From Phoronis australis (lineage: Eukaryota > Phoronida > Phoronidae), in the NCBI GenBank assembly GCA_002633005.1, contig NMRA01000003.1, positions 2,571,442 through 2,635,441 of the forward strand: a stretch of DNA of 64,000 bases. The letters are read 5' to 3'. The position numbers were made by a program, and so were the translations under genes. Positions 11,179-22,418 of this stretch are shown here, piece by piece. How positions within the stretch are numbered: position 1 is the first letter of the stretch; every line of letters starts with the position of its first letter. The notes below the pieces were generated by a model, which saw nothing but the letters and a program-made list of their open reading frames with translations, was not told the DNA's origin and ran no database searches.

Positions 11179-13041
11179 ATAGCGACATGGAACCTTGGAA
11201 ATCTTTTCCATCAAGTTTGTAGCTCGTATGAGGTCTGCAGGGTCGTGCACCATTGACATTGATTGACTAGAGAAGATTTTCATAGACCAAAGTTGAGGTC
11301 TAGGCCTACTTTTCCATCACAAACGTGAAAATGCTCGACAGGGTATTCTCAATGCAAGAAAACACGGTAGCAGAATGTCTGGTTTTTGAGCACGACCGAA
11401 GACTGCCTGTAATGAACTCATTGAATTTAAAAGAACAGAAACGCACACACGTGTACTCGCATGGATGTCAATTCACCAATCCACACTGGATGAACAACAT
11501 AAGTTTGCATATTTGACGATCACTTTCAATTCAAAATTTGAAAACGCCTACACTTCTACCATACCATGTTTGCAATTAAACCAAAATAGCAAAATAACAA
11601 ATTTCAGTTTTCTGCTGTTAGGTTTCTTGGCCGAGTTTAAGGCATTCACGCCACACTAATTTTTGGGAGCTCTCTATTATGCTTACACATGTACAGGTAG
11701 GCCTATAGACATTCATTTCTAGACTATCTTGTTACCCTTTGGTGTAACCACCACACGCGTAGTTTATGAATAATATAAAGCCTACTCTTATCGTATGCAC
11801 GATCCTGTCGTCTACTCAAACAGTGGCACTTGAGTGGACGAATTTGGCCTAGTACGGCCCGACGCCACGAGAAGTGCTTTCAATCAGAAGCAAATTCAAA
11901 ATCATTACTAACTTAGTTGTTAGTGTACTTAGTAGCACCAGTAGCTGCAACAATTTTGTTGTTGTTGTCCATTTATATCCTATCTTTAACGATTATACTG
12001 GGGCTATAGACCTTACCTTTTCAGCGGGGGAGGGATTCGATCGAACCCCCCGAACCCCCCTGGCTCTAGCTATTGATAATAAAAGTAAAAAGGTGAAACA
12101 TAAACTAGAATCATTATTCGACTCAACTGCAAATCAGTCACGATTTCCAAAAAGATTATACATAGTGGTTGGATACCCCTCCCCCAATGTGGATACCCGG
12201 GGCCGTCGCCACGATGGCTGAGCGCCATGTACAGCATCTATGAATAATTAAGTTGAACGAGTTTTATATTCACTATGAAGACAAAAAACGAACAGCTCCA
12301 TTGTCCGCATATGTGTGGTGCAATTGAAATGATTGTCAATCTAACTAAACTGAAAGACTACCAGGACTCGTTATTCCCACAATGTTCCCCATCTGGCGTA
12401 ATTTGGGCGATTCGGGGCAAAGAATACATCTAGCATTGTCGGGGAAAATGTTGATATAGCTACTGACATCATTGACCTTGACGCATCTCTGGAGTTCTCT
12501 GTGGGCTCGGTTTATGAGAAAGATGTAGACTGTCCAAAACTGATCAGTTTTTCCAAATTTTCCATTAATCACTGTGGGAAATGAAGGAAGCTGGCGCGCA
12601 TACATAACGCAGACAACAGCAAAAGACGCGGGCATTTCGGTTGTCCCTCGTTTTAGCAGTTGCATCAAATGACTCGTCCGAAGACAGAAGGACGCTGTTT
12701 AGCAGGAGTGGTAAAATGCGACAACGAAAAATCGAAATTCGTGCAAACACAATGTGACATCCCTCACGATCGGATTTTAGGTTTTTAAAAGTGAATCATA
12801 TGGAGTATTCCGCTGTTGTCGCACAGACTTGTGAGGTCGCTCCAACCTCAGGCGCAATGTTCTCATGCCCTGACGTAAACTTGCGGACAAAAATCTGGCA
12901 CCTTGTGTGGTGACTTATGTCGTACGGACTCACTGGCTTTATTAAAAATCGAAGTGCCTGGTTCCTCATTGTGATACTTATTCAGCGTGAATGTGCTTAT
13001 ATTCAATTTTGTTTCGACTTTTATTATTTGTCTGACGGGGG

Positions 13042-13203
13042 CAGGGGCGTATCCAGGATTTTGAGTTACGGGGGGCCAGGGCAGAGTATTAGCCAGGATT
13101 TTGTCCGTCAGACATTCGCACCCCCGAACTGCCAAATGGAATCTGGGAGAATTTTAGGGGGGGGGGGCATGGCCCCCTTGGCTCCCCTCTAAATCCGCCA
13201 GTG
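13042..13203 (-). mobile_element. MITE with CAGTGGCGGAT ends, copy B
   Basis: 162 bp, inverted relative to copy A, starting CAGGGGCGTATCCAGGAT and ending AAATCCGCCAGTG. It is flanked by GGGGG on both sides (13,037-13,041 and 13,204-13,208). It interrupts the right foldback arm, where the left arm has an uninterrupted GGTGCCCCTGCCAGACG. Confidence 0.82.
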
Positions 13204-13208
13204 GGGGG

Positions 13209-13680
13209 CACCACATCGCTGAAATTGTTCAGTTGGCATCTAACCGTTATGCCACATGCAGTGATGCTGAACATCGTGCAATTGGTTTCAAACGATTACC
13301 TGGTGGGCTGGTGTAGCTCAACTCAGGTACTTGGGCGTGTATGGCGGGGCTGACCCACCACTAAAATTGTCTGGCAGTGTTCATTCGTGATACCTGGGCT
13401 CACGGCGAATATTTTGCAACTGGTTTCATGCGGTTACCTCTTGGATTGATCTAGTTCATTTTTACCTTTTTATAACCGTCTGGCTGATACTCCCCACCAC
13501 TGAAATTGTCTGGCAGAGACCAATTGTGATACAGTGGATTACGTAGTAGGTATCGAAGGCAGTTTGAAGTGGTTACCTGAAAAGTTGATCTAGCTCAATT
13601 TTGAGTGCCATTCTCTTGGCTCCCCTGACCACACCCACCAGAGCGAACCTGCCAGACAGCCATTTCCAAGCATGAGGATA
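13209..13680 (-). repeat. Inverted partner of the 138-bp monomer array (right arm)
   Basis: Read on the minus strand, this gives three to four monomers matching the outer part of the left array: the GCTCTGGTGGGTGTGGTCAG block, the monomer with CTACTACGTAATCCACTGTA, then the GAGCCCAGGTATCACGAATG monomer. The array is shorter than its left partner and is bounded by MITE copies B and C. Confidence 0.85.
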
Positions 13681-13682
13681 CC

Positions 13683-13974
13683 CAGTGGCGCATTTAGAGG
13701 GGGCCAAGGGGGTCATGGCCCCCCTAAAATTCTACCAGATACCATTTGACTAGCAAATTCGCGCAACCAGAAGGGCTCGGGGGGTGAATAAACAATGCAT
13801 AGGGCCTGAACAAACCCCGTTTACCGTTTTTTTTTGTTTTAGTCAAAAGGTCCGCAAACCCAAAAATTCGAGACCCCTGCATCCCTACATTTTAGGGTGG
13901 GCGCGTACATCTGCCGAAATTCTGGTTATTCCTGTGCCCTGCCCCCCTAACTGAAAATCCTGGATCCACCCCTG
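13683..13974 (+). mobile_element. MITE with CAGTGGCGGAT ends, copy C (longer form)
   Basis: 292 bp, starting CAGTGGCGCATTTAGA and ending GATCCACCCCTG, flanked by a perfect 5-bp ATACC (13,678-13,682 and 13,975-13,979). About 130 bp longer inside than the other copies. The left foldback arm gives the empty site (GGGTATCC, uninterrupted), which confirms both the boundaries and the duplication. Confidence 0.9.
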
Positions 13975-14055
13975 ATACCCATAGACCACTATGGTACACA
14001 AGAAAATTGTGGTTACCTTTTCATGCCCAAAAAGCTCTGGGATCCCGGTTTATAC

Positions 14056-14500
14056 GTAGTCGACTATTTACCAATTATAGTCTGAGTGACATCGCGATCC
14101 AAACCATATTGTCAAAATAAACAATCAAAACATATTATACGTGTTTTAGAGCAATCCATAAGATTTTCAAACCAATAATGATGCAAAAAGTTGTCGAAAA
14201 TACGCCCATGGGCATGGGTGCCGGGCCTATTTTCGGAAATTCCGAATGTAGGGAGGGGGCGGAGTTTGAGGAAGGGGCAGGGGGTGGGCTGTTTGTGGTC
14301 ATGTGGTAAAGAGATTTTAACCAATGTTCAGCCTGTGTCGAAGTTCACTTCATCCGTTTTTTACAAGGATAGCTTTTGATTCTCAAGAAATCGTCCAATC
14401 GGTTGGTTCTCGTAGATGCAAAAACATGTAAATCAGAAAACAACGAACTTTTGCAGGTTACCAGACAAAACATGACCTTAAAAGGTGTTGGGCTGTCACG
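14056..14500. other. Intergenic, no recognised feature
   Basis: Sequence beyond the right foldback arm; small overlapping ORFs without recognisable domains. Confidence 0.5.
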
Positions 14501-14642
14501 TACGGTGGCCCAAAGATGACATCGCGCGTTTCTTTTCTAATTATCTCGGTATCTCGAGATCCCGATTTAATTATCTCGGGATAAGTCGGGATCCCGAGAT
14601 AATTAGAAAAGAAACGCGCGATGTCATCTTTGAGCCACCATA
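14501..14642. mobile_element. Near-perfect palindromic MITE
   Basis: 142 bp. The arms TACGGTGGC.CAAAGATGAC + ATCGCGCGTTTCTTTTCTAA + TTATCTCGG and their reverse complement differ at only a few positions. The centre has repeated ATCTCGAGAT/GGGATCCCGAGAT words. It is flanked by GTCACG on both sides (14,495-14,500 and 14,643-14,648), a plausible 6-bp target duplication. Confidence 0.85.
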
Positions 14643-14964
14643 GTCACGTGTCAACAAAATATGAAAACTAAATGCACACACATGGCGCCATTTGAGTTAT
14701 TTTTTAAAATTTGTTCATAGACTTTTTTGCAAATCCGTAATGAACTGCATGAAGTTTTAGGCGATTCCCGAACATGTGTGCAGGCCTGAGTACTTTACGG
14801 GCAACCACGATGATCATATGACGGGACATTTCCGTTTGGAGGCCCTACCCGGCCCCAAGAACAAATTTTCAGAATTTATTTAAGATCTGGTTCATTCCAG
14901 TGTTAGGCTGCTACAACGAAACAGTCCAAAAATCACAAAAATCTTTGTTTGCGATTGCCAATAC

Positions 14965-15124
14965 CAGTGGCGGATTTAGAGGGGGTGGGGGCAAGGGGGC
15001 CATGCCCCCCTAAAACTCTCCCAGATTCCATTTGGCAATTGGGGGGTGCGAATGTCTGACGAGCAAAATCCTGGCCAATACTGTGCCCTGGCCCCCCTAA
15101 CTAAAAATCCTGGATCCGACCCTG
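14965..15124 (+). mobile_element. MITE with CAGTGGCGGAT ends, copy D
   Basis: 160 bp, starting CAGTGGCGGATTTAGAGG and ending GGATCCGACCCTG, with perfect 5-bp duplication AATAC (14,960-14,964 and 15,125-15,129). The interior closely matches copies A and B (GGTGCGAATGTCTGA, CAAAATCCTGGC.AATACT). Confidence 0.9.
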
Positions 15125-15954
15125 AATACATGTACTTTTGAGTGCCTTAATCCGTTATACATGTGCACTGTGTACAGGGGTCTTGAAAAATCCTTGACAG
15201 TCTGATCGACACTTGCGAGTTTCCTGCGAAAAATCCCCGTTTCATCAACAATGCTTTTTCCGGCAACGATCTTCAAGAGTTGCATTGATATTTGGGGAAA
15301 GTGACAATATTTTACCGTTATGAAACCATCGGTAATATTGCCTTTAACCGTCTCAAAAGTTCTTTCAAATTTCAATTAACAGTTAGCGGTCAATGATGTA
15401 GAGTTTGTTGATTTTACTGTTCATCATGTGAAAATGTTCCGTGGTTTTCTCGACTAATATGATATTTTATCTACTCATGGATAATTGACAAAGCCGGATT
15501 TATGGAGATAATTATACCAAGTCATCCCTCCACGAGACGCCAGGGAAAGAGAGTCACTCTCCACCGTTGCACCTTATCCCACACACAGGGGCCCAGTGTG
15601 TGGGAAAAGGTGTAAAAAATAGGAAGGGAGGTCATGTATCAAAAGGTCTCCTCCTAGGACTGGGACATTAATTATGAAAAGATATATGCTATCAACTGAG
15701 CTCCTCTCCGTTAGGTTCCCAATTTGTATAAAATTAAATAAATTTTAGCAAAAATGTATAAAAGAGAGGTGCATGTGAATCCATTATCTACTGCCAGAGC
15801 GGGGTTCTTGGAAAATATTGGGAAAACTTAACCTGAGGGCTGACCATGGCCATCGTGTCTACAAAGAGTTGATTTACACAAGAACAGCAAACGTCTTCCA
15901 TGAATCCAGGGAGAAACCAGATTAGACTCACTAAATATCGACAACATAAAGTTG
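15125..15954. other. Intergenic between repeat cluster and gene 3' end
   Basis: No gene recognised. Contains the hairpin at 15,570-15,612. Confidence 0.5.
15570..15612. repeat. 17-bp stem hairpin with 9-nt loop
   Basis: CACCTTATCCCACACAC and GTGTGTGGGAAAAGGTG pair at 16 of 17 positions around aggggccca. Origin unknown. Confidence 0.75.
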
Positions 15955-17387
15955 AGAAGTGTTTAGTTTACTTTATTACTGGCAAATAAATATATTAAAA
16001 ATCAACATATTACAGAAACACAGTGCATAAACATTTTCACATCTATCCACGTCTTTTTATATTAGGATCTTTTGTTTTGTTTACTTAAGTACCTGCCAAC
16101 AACCATGATTATTACACTTAAGTCAAGGAGTATAAAGTAGATTTGTCTTATTTTTGCACCATATGAATACTACATTTTCCTTTAAGCATATTAACATTTA
16201 AGTAGAAAAATATATCAATAATAAACAGTAAACGATTAAGCCGTTTAAACAATCTACTTTAAAGTTAACCTCTTCTATCTATAAGAACAACGTGAAGCAA
16301 GAGGGCAGTAGAACAATGTGACTGCAACACACAGAGCACATTGTTCTGGTGAAAATGTGCGAAAATAATCACATAGCGTGCGAGAAAACTACCAACATGT
16401 TCATAGCCAAGAAACAACAAAGTATATTTCCAAAGATAACTTATGTTTTTTGAGTTTCTAGAAGTGGGTTTTCAAATGTTGATATCAATCTCGTCACAGC
16501 AGTCCCAACAGCAGATACACAGACCAAGGTACATAGGAACAGGCCATGTGTACGATTCCCTGTTATACAATATCCAACAGATTCGCAACAAAAAAGCTTA
16601 AGATTTTCTATATTAGTTATACTCGTGCTTGCTGTTATAAACTATGGTGAAACACAACAAACACAAGTCACTGAGATTCACTGTCAGACACAAGTAGACT
16701 GAATACAGAAAATTAAAAGAAACAATGGGGTTATGAGATTTGGGTTTTTGTTTGTTTCTTTTGCATTCCAAAAAATAGCTGGACTCGTAAACAAAACTAT
16801 TTCACAGTTGCCCGTTTCTACAAAAAACCTTGTAGAATCAAGCCCCGCCTGTTTGACTAGATCAACATTTCATCATTAATGAAAGCTACAATACCCAAGC
16901 TCAGTTATATGGGAACATTGTTTACGTGTCACAAATTCTCTTTAAGACACATGTGTTATAAATACAAATAAGAAAATCTTCAGATAAATTATATGTACAA
17001 TTAATATTAAGTAGCAATAATCACGCACGATCAAAGACAAAAAATCTCTTACTTCATAAAAACCCAGTGAAAAACAGCAATTAAGTAGCATCAATGCAAC
17101 TCTAATAGTTAAGATAAGTACAAAGTGCATCAAATCTATTAATCAGACTTTAAGTAAACAGAATAGTCATCAGTACATATCATCTATTTAATAAATTAAC
17201 ATCTCATTAATCAATCCAAAACATATTATTCAGTGCGTCATGGCGGAGACTCTCGCAATCTTGCTAGTCGAAAGCAAATCACTTGAATTATGGAAGCCTT
17301 GTTGGGAGAGCTACGCAACAGAACATGCCATTCTGTGACTACTTTGCTTGAAGACAGCGAGATAGGTACACCAGGTGGCGCCATATG
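15955..17387 (-). other. PTPN13: Probable PTPN13 3' UTR
   Basis: About 1.4 kb of AT-rich sequence without repeats or ORFs follows the stop codon, in contrast to the repeat-dense DNA further left. Two candidate polyadenylation hexamers are seen on the minus strand: AATAAA at 15,972-15,977 and a nearer ATTAAA at 17,187-17,192. Use of the distal one gives the extent listed; the nearer one would give a UTR of only about 200 nt. Which is used cannot be decided without transcript data. Confidence 0.5.
15972..15977 (-). promoter_or_regulatory. Candidate polyadenylation signal AATAAA
   Basis: The plus strand reads tttatt, which is AATAAA on the gene strand, about 1.4 kb past the stop codon and at the point where non-repetitive AT-rich sequence ends. 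An alternative ATTAAA at 17,187-17,192 is closer to the stop. Confidence 0.4.
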
Positions 17388-17453
17388 TCACTGTCCATTT
17401 GAAATAGTCTGTAGTGCTTCAATGCATGCTTTGTAGCAGAACAAATACTGATC
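17388..17453 (-). CDS. PTPN13: PTPN13 exon w21: last coding exon, end of PTP domain and stop
   Basis: 66 nt: 21 codons and TGA; acceptor tttttattgcag. It encodes DQYLFCYKACIEALQTISNG then Q and stop. With w20 this gives QTKDQYLFCY, the QT..QY Q-loop of classical PTPs (human QTEDQYIFCYQ). The C-terminal tail is only a few residues past the last PTP helix, shorter than the Gln-rich human tail. Confidence 0.95.
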   Translation of the reverse strand, partial: DQYLFCYKACIEALQTISNGQ

Positions 17454-18163
17454 CTGCAATAAAAACACGAAAACATGAGCTGGACAATTGTGAATCCTGG
17501 TCTTATCGTATGTATAACAGTGAAGACATGTAAGGATTCTTCCAGAATACTTTGCGCTCTCAAACAGATCACCAATCTTTATTTTTGAAAATTAAAACGA
17601 AAACAGAGTTATAGTTGAACGGATCAATAAGTCTTGATCTTCGAACCACACAGTTAATCGACTAAAGCAGAGTACAATGTAAAATGCATGAAATGTCCTG
17701 TGTAGTAGAATATTCCACAGCCCCACAGACTGAACTGTGACAGCGCGCTGTGCTATAAAAGGACTGCCTCTTATTTAATAAAATACCTATCATTGTATAG
17801 AATGTATAAATCACACAATCAAGAAGTTTACTCACAACATTTAAGGGCTTGGCCCACATGTAACATGAAGTTACAAAAGAGGGCTGAGCAACTTTTCTCT
17901 GAGAGCAGTGGCATAAAAAATAAAAATCCAAAAGGTAAATTTCAGCTATAGGTCCCAGTGTAAATAAATATTTTTAGGTTCACGCCAGCATCGCTCAGGT
18001 ATAAATGCAAATCTCAGAAAGCAGTATTTGTTACAAACATAAATAAAATGATACCCATACTCAGTTTGTGTTACACATCTGTTGGTCCGTATTTTATGGG
18101 CATACAAGTCTCTAATATTAGCATTATTAGGAAACTTAAGCAGAAAGAGAACATAGGTCTTAC

Positions 18164-18226
18164 CTTAGTCTGTATCATTCCAGACCGTTGTTTTCTAAGT
18201 TCTGTCACTATACTGTTGATGTCAAA
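18164..18226 (-). CDS. PTPN13: PTPN13 exon w20: PTP domain, approach to the Q loop
   Basis: 63 nt, 21 codons, phase 0 both sides; acceptor ttttgattacag, donor GTAAGA. It encodes FDINSIVTELRKQRSGMIQT and K. Human PTPN13 has FDISDLVRCMRLQRHGMVQTED. GM(I/V)QT begins the Q loop, completed in w21. It is too short for a standard ORF scan and was found from splice sites and homology. Confidence 0.95.
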
Positions 18227-18515
18227 CTGTAATCAAAAGTATATAAATGCTAACAACGAGACATTTATGGGACGTCAGCTAATCACAAGGCTTAAGTTAA
18301 CACACACCATTAATTATGGATGCAGCTAGAGGGCTTGTGGGTAACAATTAAACAGATTTACAAATTTAGTTTTCTGTTGAAGACTAAAAACGCATCTTAA
18401 ACTTGTTTTAAAACAGTAACTAAAAATACCATAAAAAGAAAAGGAATAGTGTCTTCAAATGCTGCTTTTGTTGTAAAAAAACAATTATGTAAAATGTTAA
18501 GATCTGAAGAGTTAC

Positions 18516-18644
18516 CTTGAGATCTCTTTCTATGGAGCCCAGTACTGTATCAATTGTTATGAGTGCACCAGTCCTGCCAATACCAGCACTGCAGTGTACC
18601 ACTATGGGTCCTCCATTGTGGACCAGGTGCATGAGACGAATGTA
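18516..18644 (-). CDS. PTPN13: PTPN13 exon w19: catalytic P-loop
   Basis: 129 nt, 43 codons, phase 0 both sides; acceptor gtatctatttcag, donor GTAACT. It encodes YIRLMHLVHNGGPIVVHCSA, GIGRTGALITIDTVLGSIER and DLK. HCSAGIGRTG is the HCX5R phosphate-binding loop with the nucleophilic Cys and invariant Arg. Human PTPN13 has HCSAGIGRSG, so Thr replaces Ser at the last variable position, as in most classical PTPs. Confidence 0.97.
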
Positions 18645-21148
18645 CTGAAATAGATACATTAGATACAGTAAAAAGAAACACATATTGTATGAAAAAATGC
18701 TATCAGAAGTAAAAGCCATTAAAATCAGTACGTTTCATTGACACAAAACAGTAAATTCTATAAGATTATTACAGGATCGAGACAGATTACGAAGTTTTAC
18801 CATAAACTTGTGGGTTAACGTCTTGGGTGCTTAAATTGGGGAAACCCTAAGACAGAGGTGGCCGATTTCCCAAACAGTGGAGGCTTACATCAAAATTTGG
18901 TAAAAGTCAGGGCGGGCGATTACCAGGGCATGGGTGTTAATCTGTGAGTTTACGGTTCACTGATCAGTAGTCAAAATTTCGAAGTCAATAAAATAAAATA
19001 TAAACACAGACTAATTATGGTAATGCCAAATCCAAACTCTGAATATTTAAAAAATAATCCTGAATCAATCTTGGTATCTCTTGTACAAACATGACACTGA
19101 ACATTGTCTTTAAGCCGTTTTACATCATCTAGGTTTTAATGGACATGTAATTAAATAACCATAAGCTATTAAGCACTTGATGAATTCAAACTTGAATAAA
19201 GACACCACAGTTCCCTCCATCACACGATAGCACAAACAAGGTATCTAAAAGCTAAAATGTTAACGGATTGTAATACACGTCATTTGCACAGACGCATGTA
19301 CTTTGAGCATCCTTACTCAACACATGACCGCATTTGTTTTGATGAAACCAAAAAATGTTTTTACATTGATTTGCATTTAAAAGAACATGGCACCTTTTTC
19401 AAATTATAATCAAATGTTAATTGGTCCATTACAAAACATAAATGCCTTCCATTTCTTATCCATCAGATGTTAATGTAATAAACCGACTCTATCCGAGTCA
19501 CTGCACACCACATATTGACCCAGGTGAAAGTCAACAATTTTACATTTTTGATATAAAAAACACCAATTTTTGAATATGTCCATGTACCGTTACAAAATTG
19601 GTCTCAACGTAAAAATATTCATAACTGTACTCAATAAGTTGACCAGTGTAGCTGATGGTCTTAAAAGTTAGGAAATATGCTGGTTCTTTGCCTACACACA
19701 AGGTGGTGCTTCCGCTACATAAAATCATTCCACCTGTTGATGCAAAGAACTTAATTCAACCAAAAAGAAATACCTTTTTCACATTTTGGCACATGACCAA
19801 AGCAATGACGCAGATATTATTCGCCAAAGTAGAGTGTTATTAGAAAATTTCACTTGACTAACGTTCACTTGAGGTAAAACTTCACCCTCTTATGTAGTCT
19901 GCCCGTTTGTGTCTTCTCAAAAACTGAAGCTACGTCATTGCTATTTTCCCTCTTTGACTTTCAGTCATCTTAGCTTTCTAATTCTGATAATCCACTTACT
20001 GACCTCTTTTTCAAGACCTGCTTTTGTTTATACTCACTGGCTCTGTCCATTGTAATGCTTCAATCACCTAATCTTGAGTTATGTATTTCTCATTTGTTTA
20101 GTTTTTAGAGCTTTTATTAGTTTTTTATTACTTTTAAGTTTCATAGATGTTAGATAAAAAATTCTCACTTAATTGAATTTCACTAAGTGTGGACGGCTGT
20201 GCATTTCACAGATACTCTGGAGTAAAGCTCATCCCAGTCTACTCTAACCATTTGAATTCTTCACAATAATAGCGTAGAAATCAAACAAATTCTGACATTC
20301 AGATTTTAATAGTTTTCATTTTTTTAAACAAACTTAATGTAGTTTTCAAGGACAATTTTCAATAAATTCGTCATATTGATTCCTATACATTTAAAAAATA
20401 ACAATTGATGTTTTTCTACAATGTTTAGTTTGCAACAACGAAATGATGTTTACTTAATGTAACATAAATCGCCACTACCTTTTATTTTTCAGAGACTAAA
20501 TTTAAAATCAATGAGAATACTGAAATTTAAAGGCTATTCAAGGGTTCATTTAATGAAAACCATGCTTGCACAATGTACATGACACCGTGTTTCTGGTTAA
20601 TTCTACAGCAAAACCAAAACTCCATAGAAATCATTCCTAACTTCTGACAACAGACTTTACAGAGGTAGCACACTGTCAAAGACAGCTTCAATTCACACAC
20701 TTCATACTATTACGTAAAGAACTTCGATCCCTGGGGATGTAATTAATGAACAAAACTATTTTCAAATATTAATTCCCAGTTAGTTTTCAGTGAATAATGA
20801 CAATCAAGTATAAGGCTTTGCCTTAGGTATAATGGCCATTTGAACAACACATCAATACAGACATTCAACAGATGTCTTCTCTGTATTTGATACTCATTAA
20901 AGTAAGGCCACTAATGTGCTGACTTGTAAATGAAATGAGCTTGGTCATGTCAAAGACTACATCAGCAAGACATAAAGCCCAAGTCAGCCTCCATTGGAAA
21001 ATCTGTAAACTACATGCAAGCAGCGCCACATGTTGGTTAAAGTGGATACTTCACACATTCTCTTCCTATGTATAGACTTTGTGGCCCATTGACTCGATTC
21101 ATCTACCAACACTGTCTGAGACCACTAGGCTTAAGGTGTAATATTTAC
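18645..21148 (-). other. PTPN13: Intron between w18 and w19
   Basis: 2.5 kb of unique AT-rich sequence without recognised repeats. The neighbouring introns w17/w18 (21,312-21,945), w19/w20 (18,227-18,515) and w20/w21 (17,454-18,163) are likewise plain. Confidence 0.7.
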
Positions 21149-21311
21149 CTGCAGGAGGGGACGCGCAGACTTGGGCACACCGTGATCTGGCCAGGTGGTG
21201 TAGTTCAGGTGTATTACATTGTGTTTGTCGCCACTCTCCTTGTCTTCAATCTGAATGTCACGCACATCGAAGTTGGCAAGTCTCTGACTCTTCAGAAGTG
21301 ATACCTTGAAC
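21149..21311 (-). CDS. PTPN13: PTPN13 exon w18: PTP domain with WPD loop
   Basis: 163 nt, phase 2 in and phase 0 out; acceptor gtggtttcag, donor GTAAAT. It encodes FKVSLLKSQRLANFDVRDIQ, IEDKESGDKHNVIHLNYTTW and PDHGVPKSARPLLQ. TTWPDHGVP is the WPD loop; its Asp is the general acid in catalysis. The human protein has FTAWPDHDTP. The loop is intact, arguing for an active enzyme. Confidence 0.96.
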
Positions 21312-21945
21312 CTGAAACCACGCACCAATATTTCAACCAATACAATAGGTTCATGGTAAGAACCACGACAACAAAGACATGGTAAACAATTAATTTAATG
21401 TCCATCATGTTTAAATTATATTTACATCTGAAAAAAGATCAAGAATGAGTGTTAAGCACTCCAGTGCATTTTATAGGTATTTGATTTCACATTTCAAACA
21501 AGAGATCAAAATGTCACTGACTCATTAAGATACAAACAGTGAAAAGCCTGACGCTTGGTAGTCATTAGCCTTGAGGCAATCGCATACCTTCATGACTGTA
21601 GGTCATATTTCTTTAAACGCGTCATCAATAATCCATTGACAATTGAAGCTAGGGCTTGTTTCAAAATCCCTGACAATGATAGGAACTCATTGCAAACATG
21701 AAATCATTTCAAAATCTTAGCCCTGAATCAATAAAATTGTGAAGAACAGAAAAAAGAAAGTCGTGAGACTAAAAACTAATATGCATTGTTTCCAAGCACA
21801 TGTTTCTGTGACAACCACGAATATGAAGAATAGTGCTTTCAAGGGTCGACAACGGGTATTTATGAAATACATATAGAAGTTCACTACAAGTCTTAGGTGT
21901 ATATGCAGCCGTGACAAAACACAGTGACACTCAGCTGATACGAAC

Positions 21946-22207
21946 CTATCACAGGCAGTAACAGGAGATTCCACCGAGTCAGGCCAATATCGGTGACACT
22001 TCACTTTACCAGACTCCATGTCAAGTGTAACCATGGCGATGGTGTTGACCTCTTTTTCCCAAACCATGCGCCAAAAGTCGTCCGTGGTCTGTTGCAGCGG
22101 GCCCTGGCAGGCAATGAACTCGTAGACGTCTTTACCCAAGGGAACACGGATGTGACTAGCGTTGATGTAGTTGTCACTGCCACTCAGGCAAACACGATTG
22201 CCATCAT
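21946..22207 (-). CDS. PTPN13: PTPN13 exon w17: PTP domain N-terminal half
   Basis: 262 nt, phase 1 in and phase 2 out; acceptor tatgtgttcag, donor GTTCGT. It encodes [60 protein letters not shown] and [12 protein letters not shown]. The motifs DNYINAS, ACQGPL..T..DFW.M.WE, IAM.T and KC.RYWP are the ordered conserved blocks of classical PTPs. Human PTPN13 has IPVGKEEFVYIACQGPL and IKCQRYWP here. Confidence 0.96.
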
Positions 22208-22418
22208 CTGAACACATAAATAGGCATGACTGTCATTGAATGTACTTTTACAACAAACATGTGTTACAACAAACATGTGCAGAATACATAAATAAGTAAT
22301 TGGCTAAAACTTTCATCAATACCACAGGCAGCGGTATCTTTAAAAACATTTATTTCAGATTGTGTTTTGTGGAGGTGCCCTTTTTACAAGTTTCTAACAC
22401 AATGGGTTAGTATCTCTA

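Larger units (their letters stand above)
9610..13017. other. Interior of the foldback-like structure
   Basis: 3.4 kb without a convincing gene. It contains the 16-bp-repeat element (10,080-11,178) with a nested MITE, and near 12,030-12,060 and 12,175-12,205 two C/G-rich stretches that look like transposon ends but could not be paired confidently. The longest ORFs here match no family known to me. Confidence 0.45.
8445..14055. mobile_element. Foldback-like composite with long inverted arms of tandem monomers
   Basis: Left segment 8,445-9,010 and right segment 13,018-14,055 are inverted copies of each other, with long runs of identity by eye once two MITE insertions are removed from the right copy. 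Both arms carry the outer block ACCGGGATC..GAGCTTTTTTGGGCATGAAAAGGT, then TATGGGTATCCTCATGC-type sequence, then 138-bp monomers. Long inverted arms made of tandem subrepeats are the hallmark of foldback-type elements (Drosophila FB, sea urchin TU). No transposase gene is recognisable in the 4 kb between the arms. Confidence 0.6.

Noticed and set aside
12345-12668. 107-codon minus-strand ORF inside the foldback structure
   Set aside because: Considered as a transposase remnant, but no family motif or catalytic residues are visible and no neighbouring frame extends it.
21717-22217. Full 166-codon ORF as the exon
   Set aside because: Only 21,946-22,207 is coding; the residues after CDR read through the donor into the intron, and the next PTP block is in exon w18.
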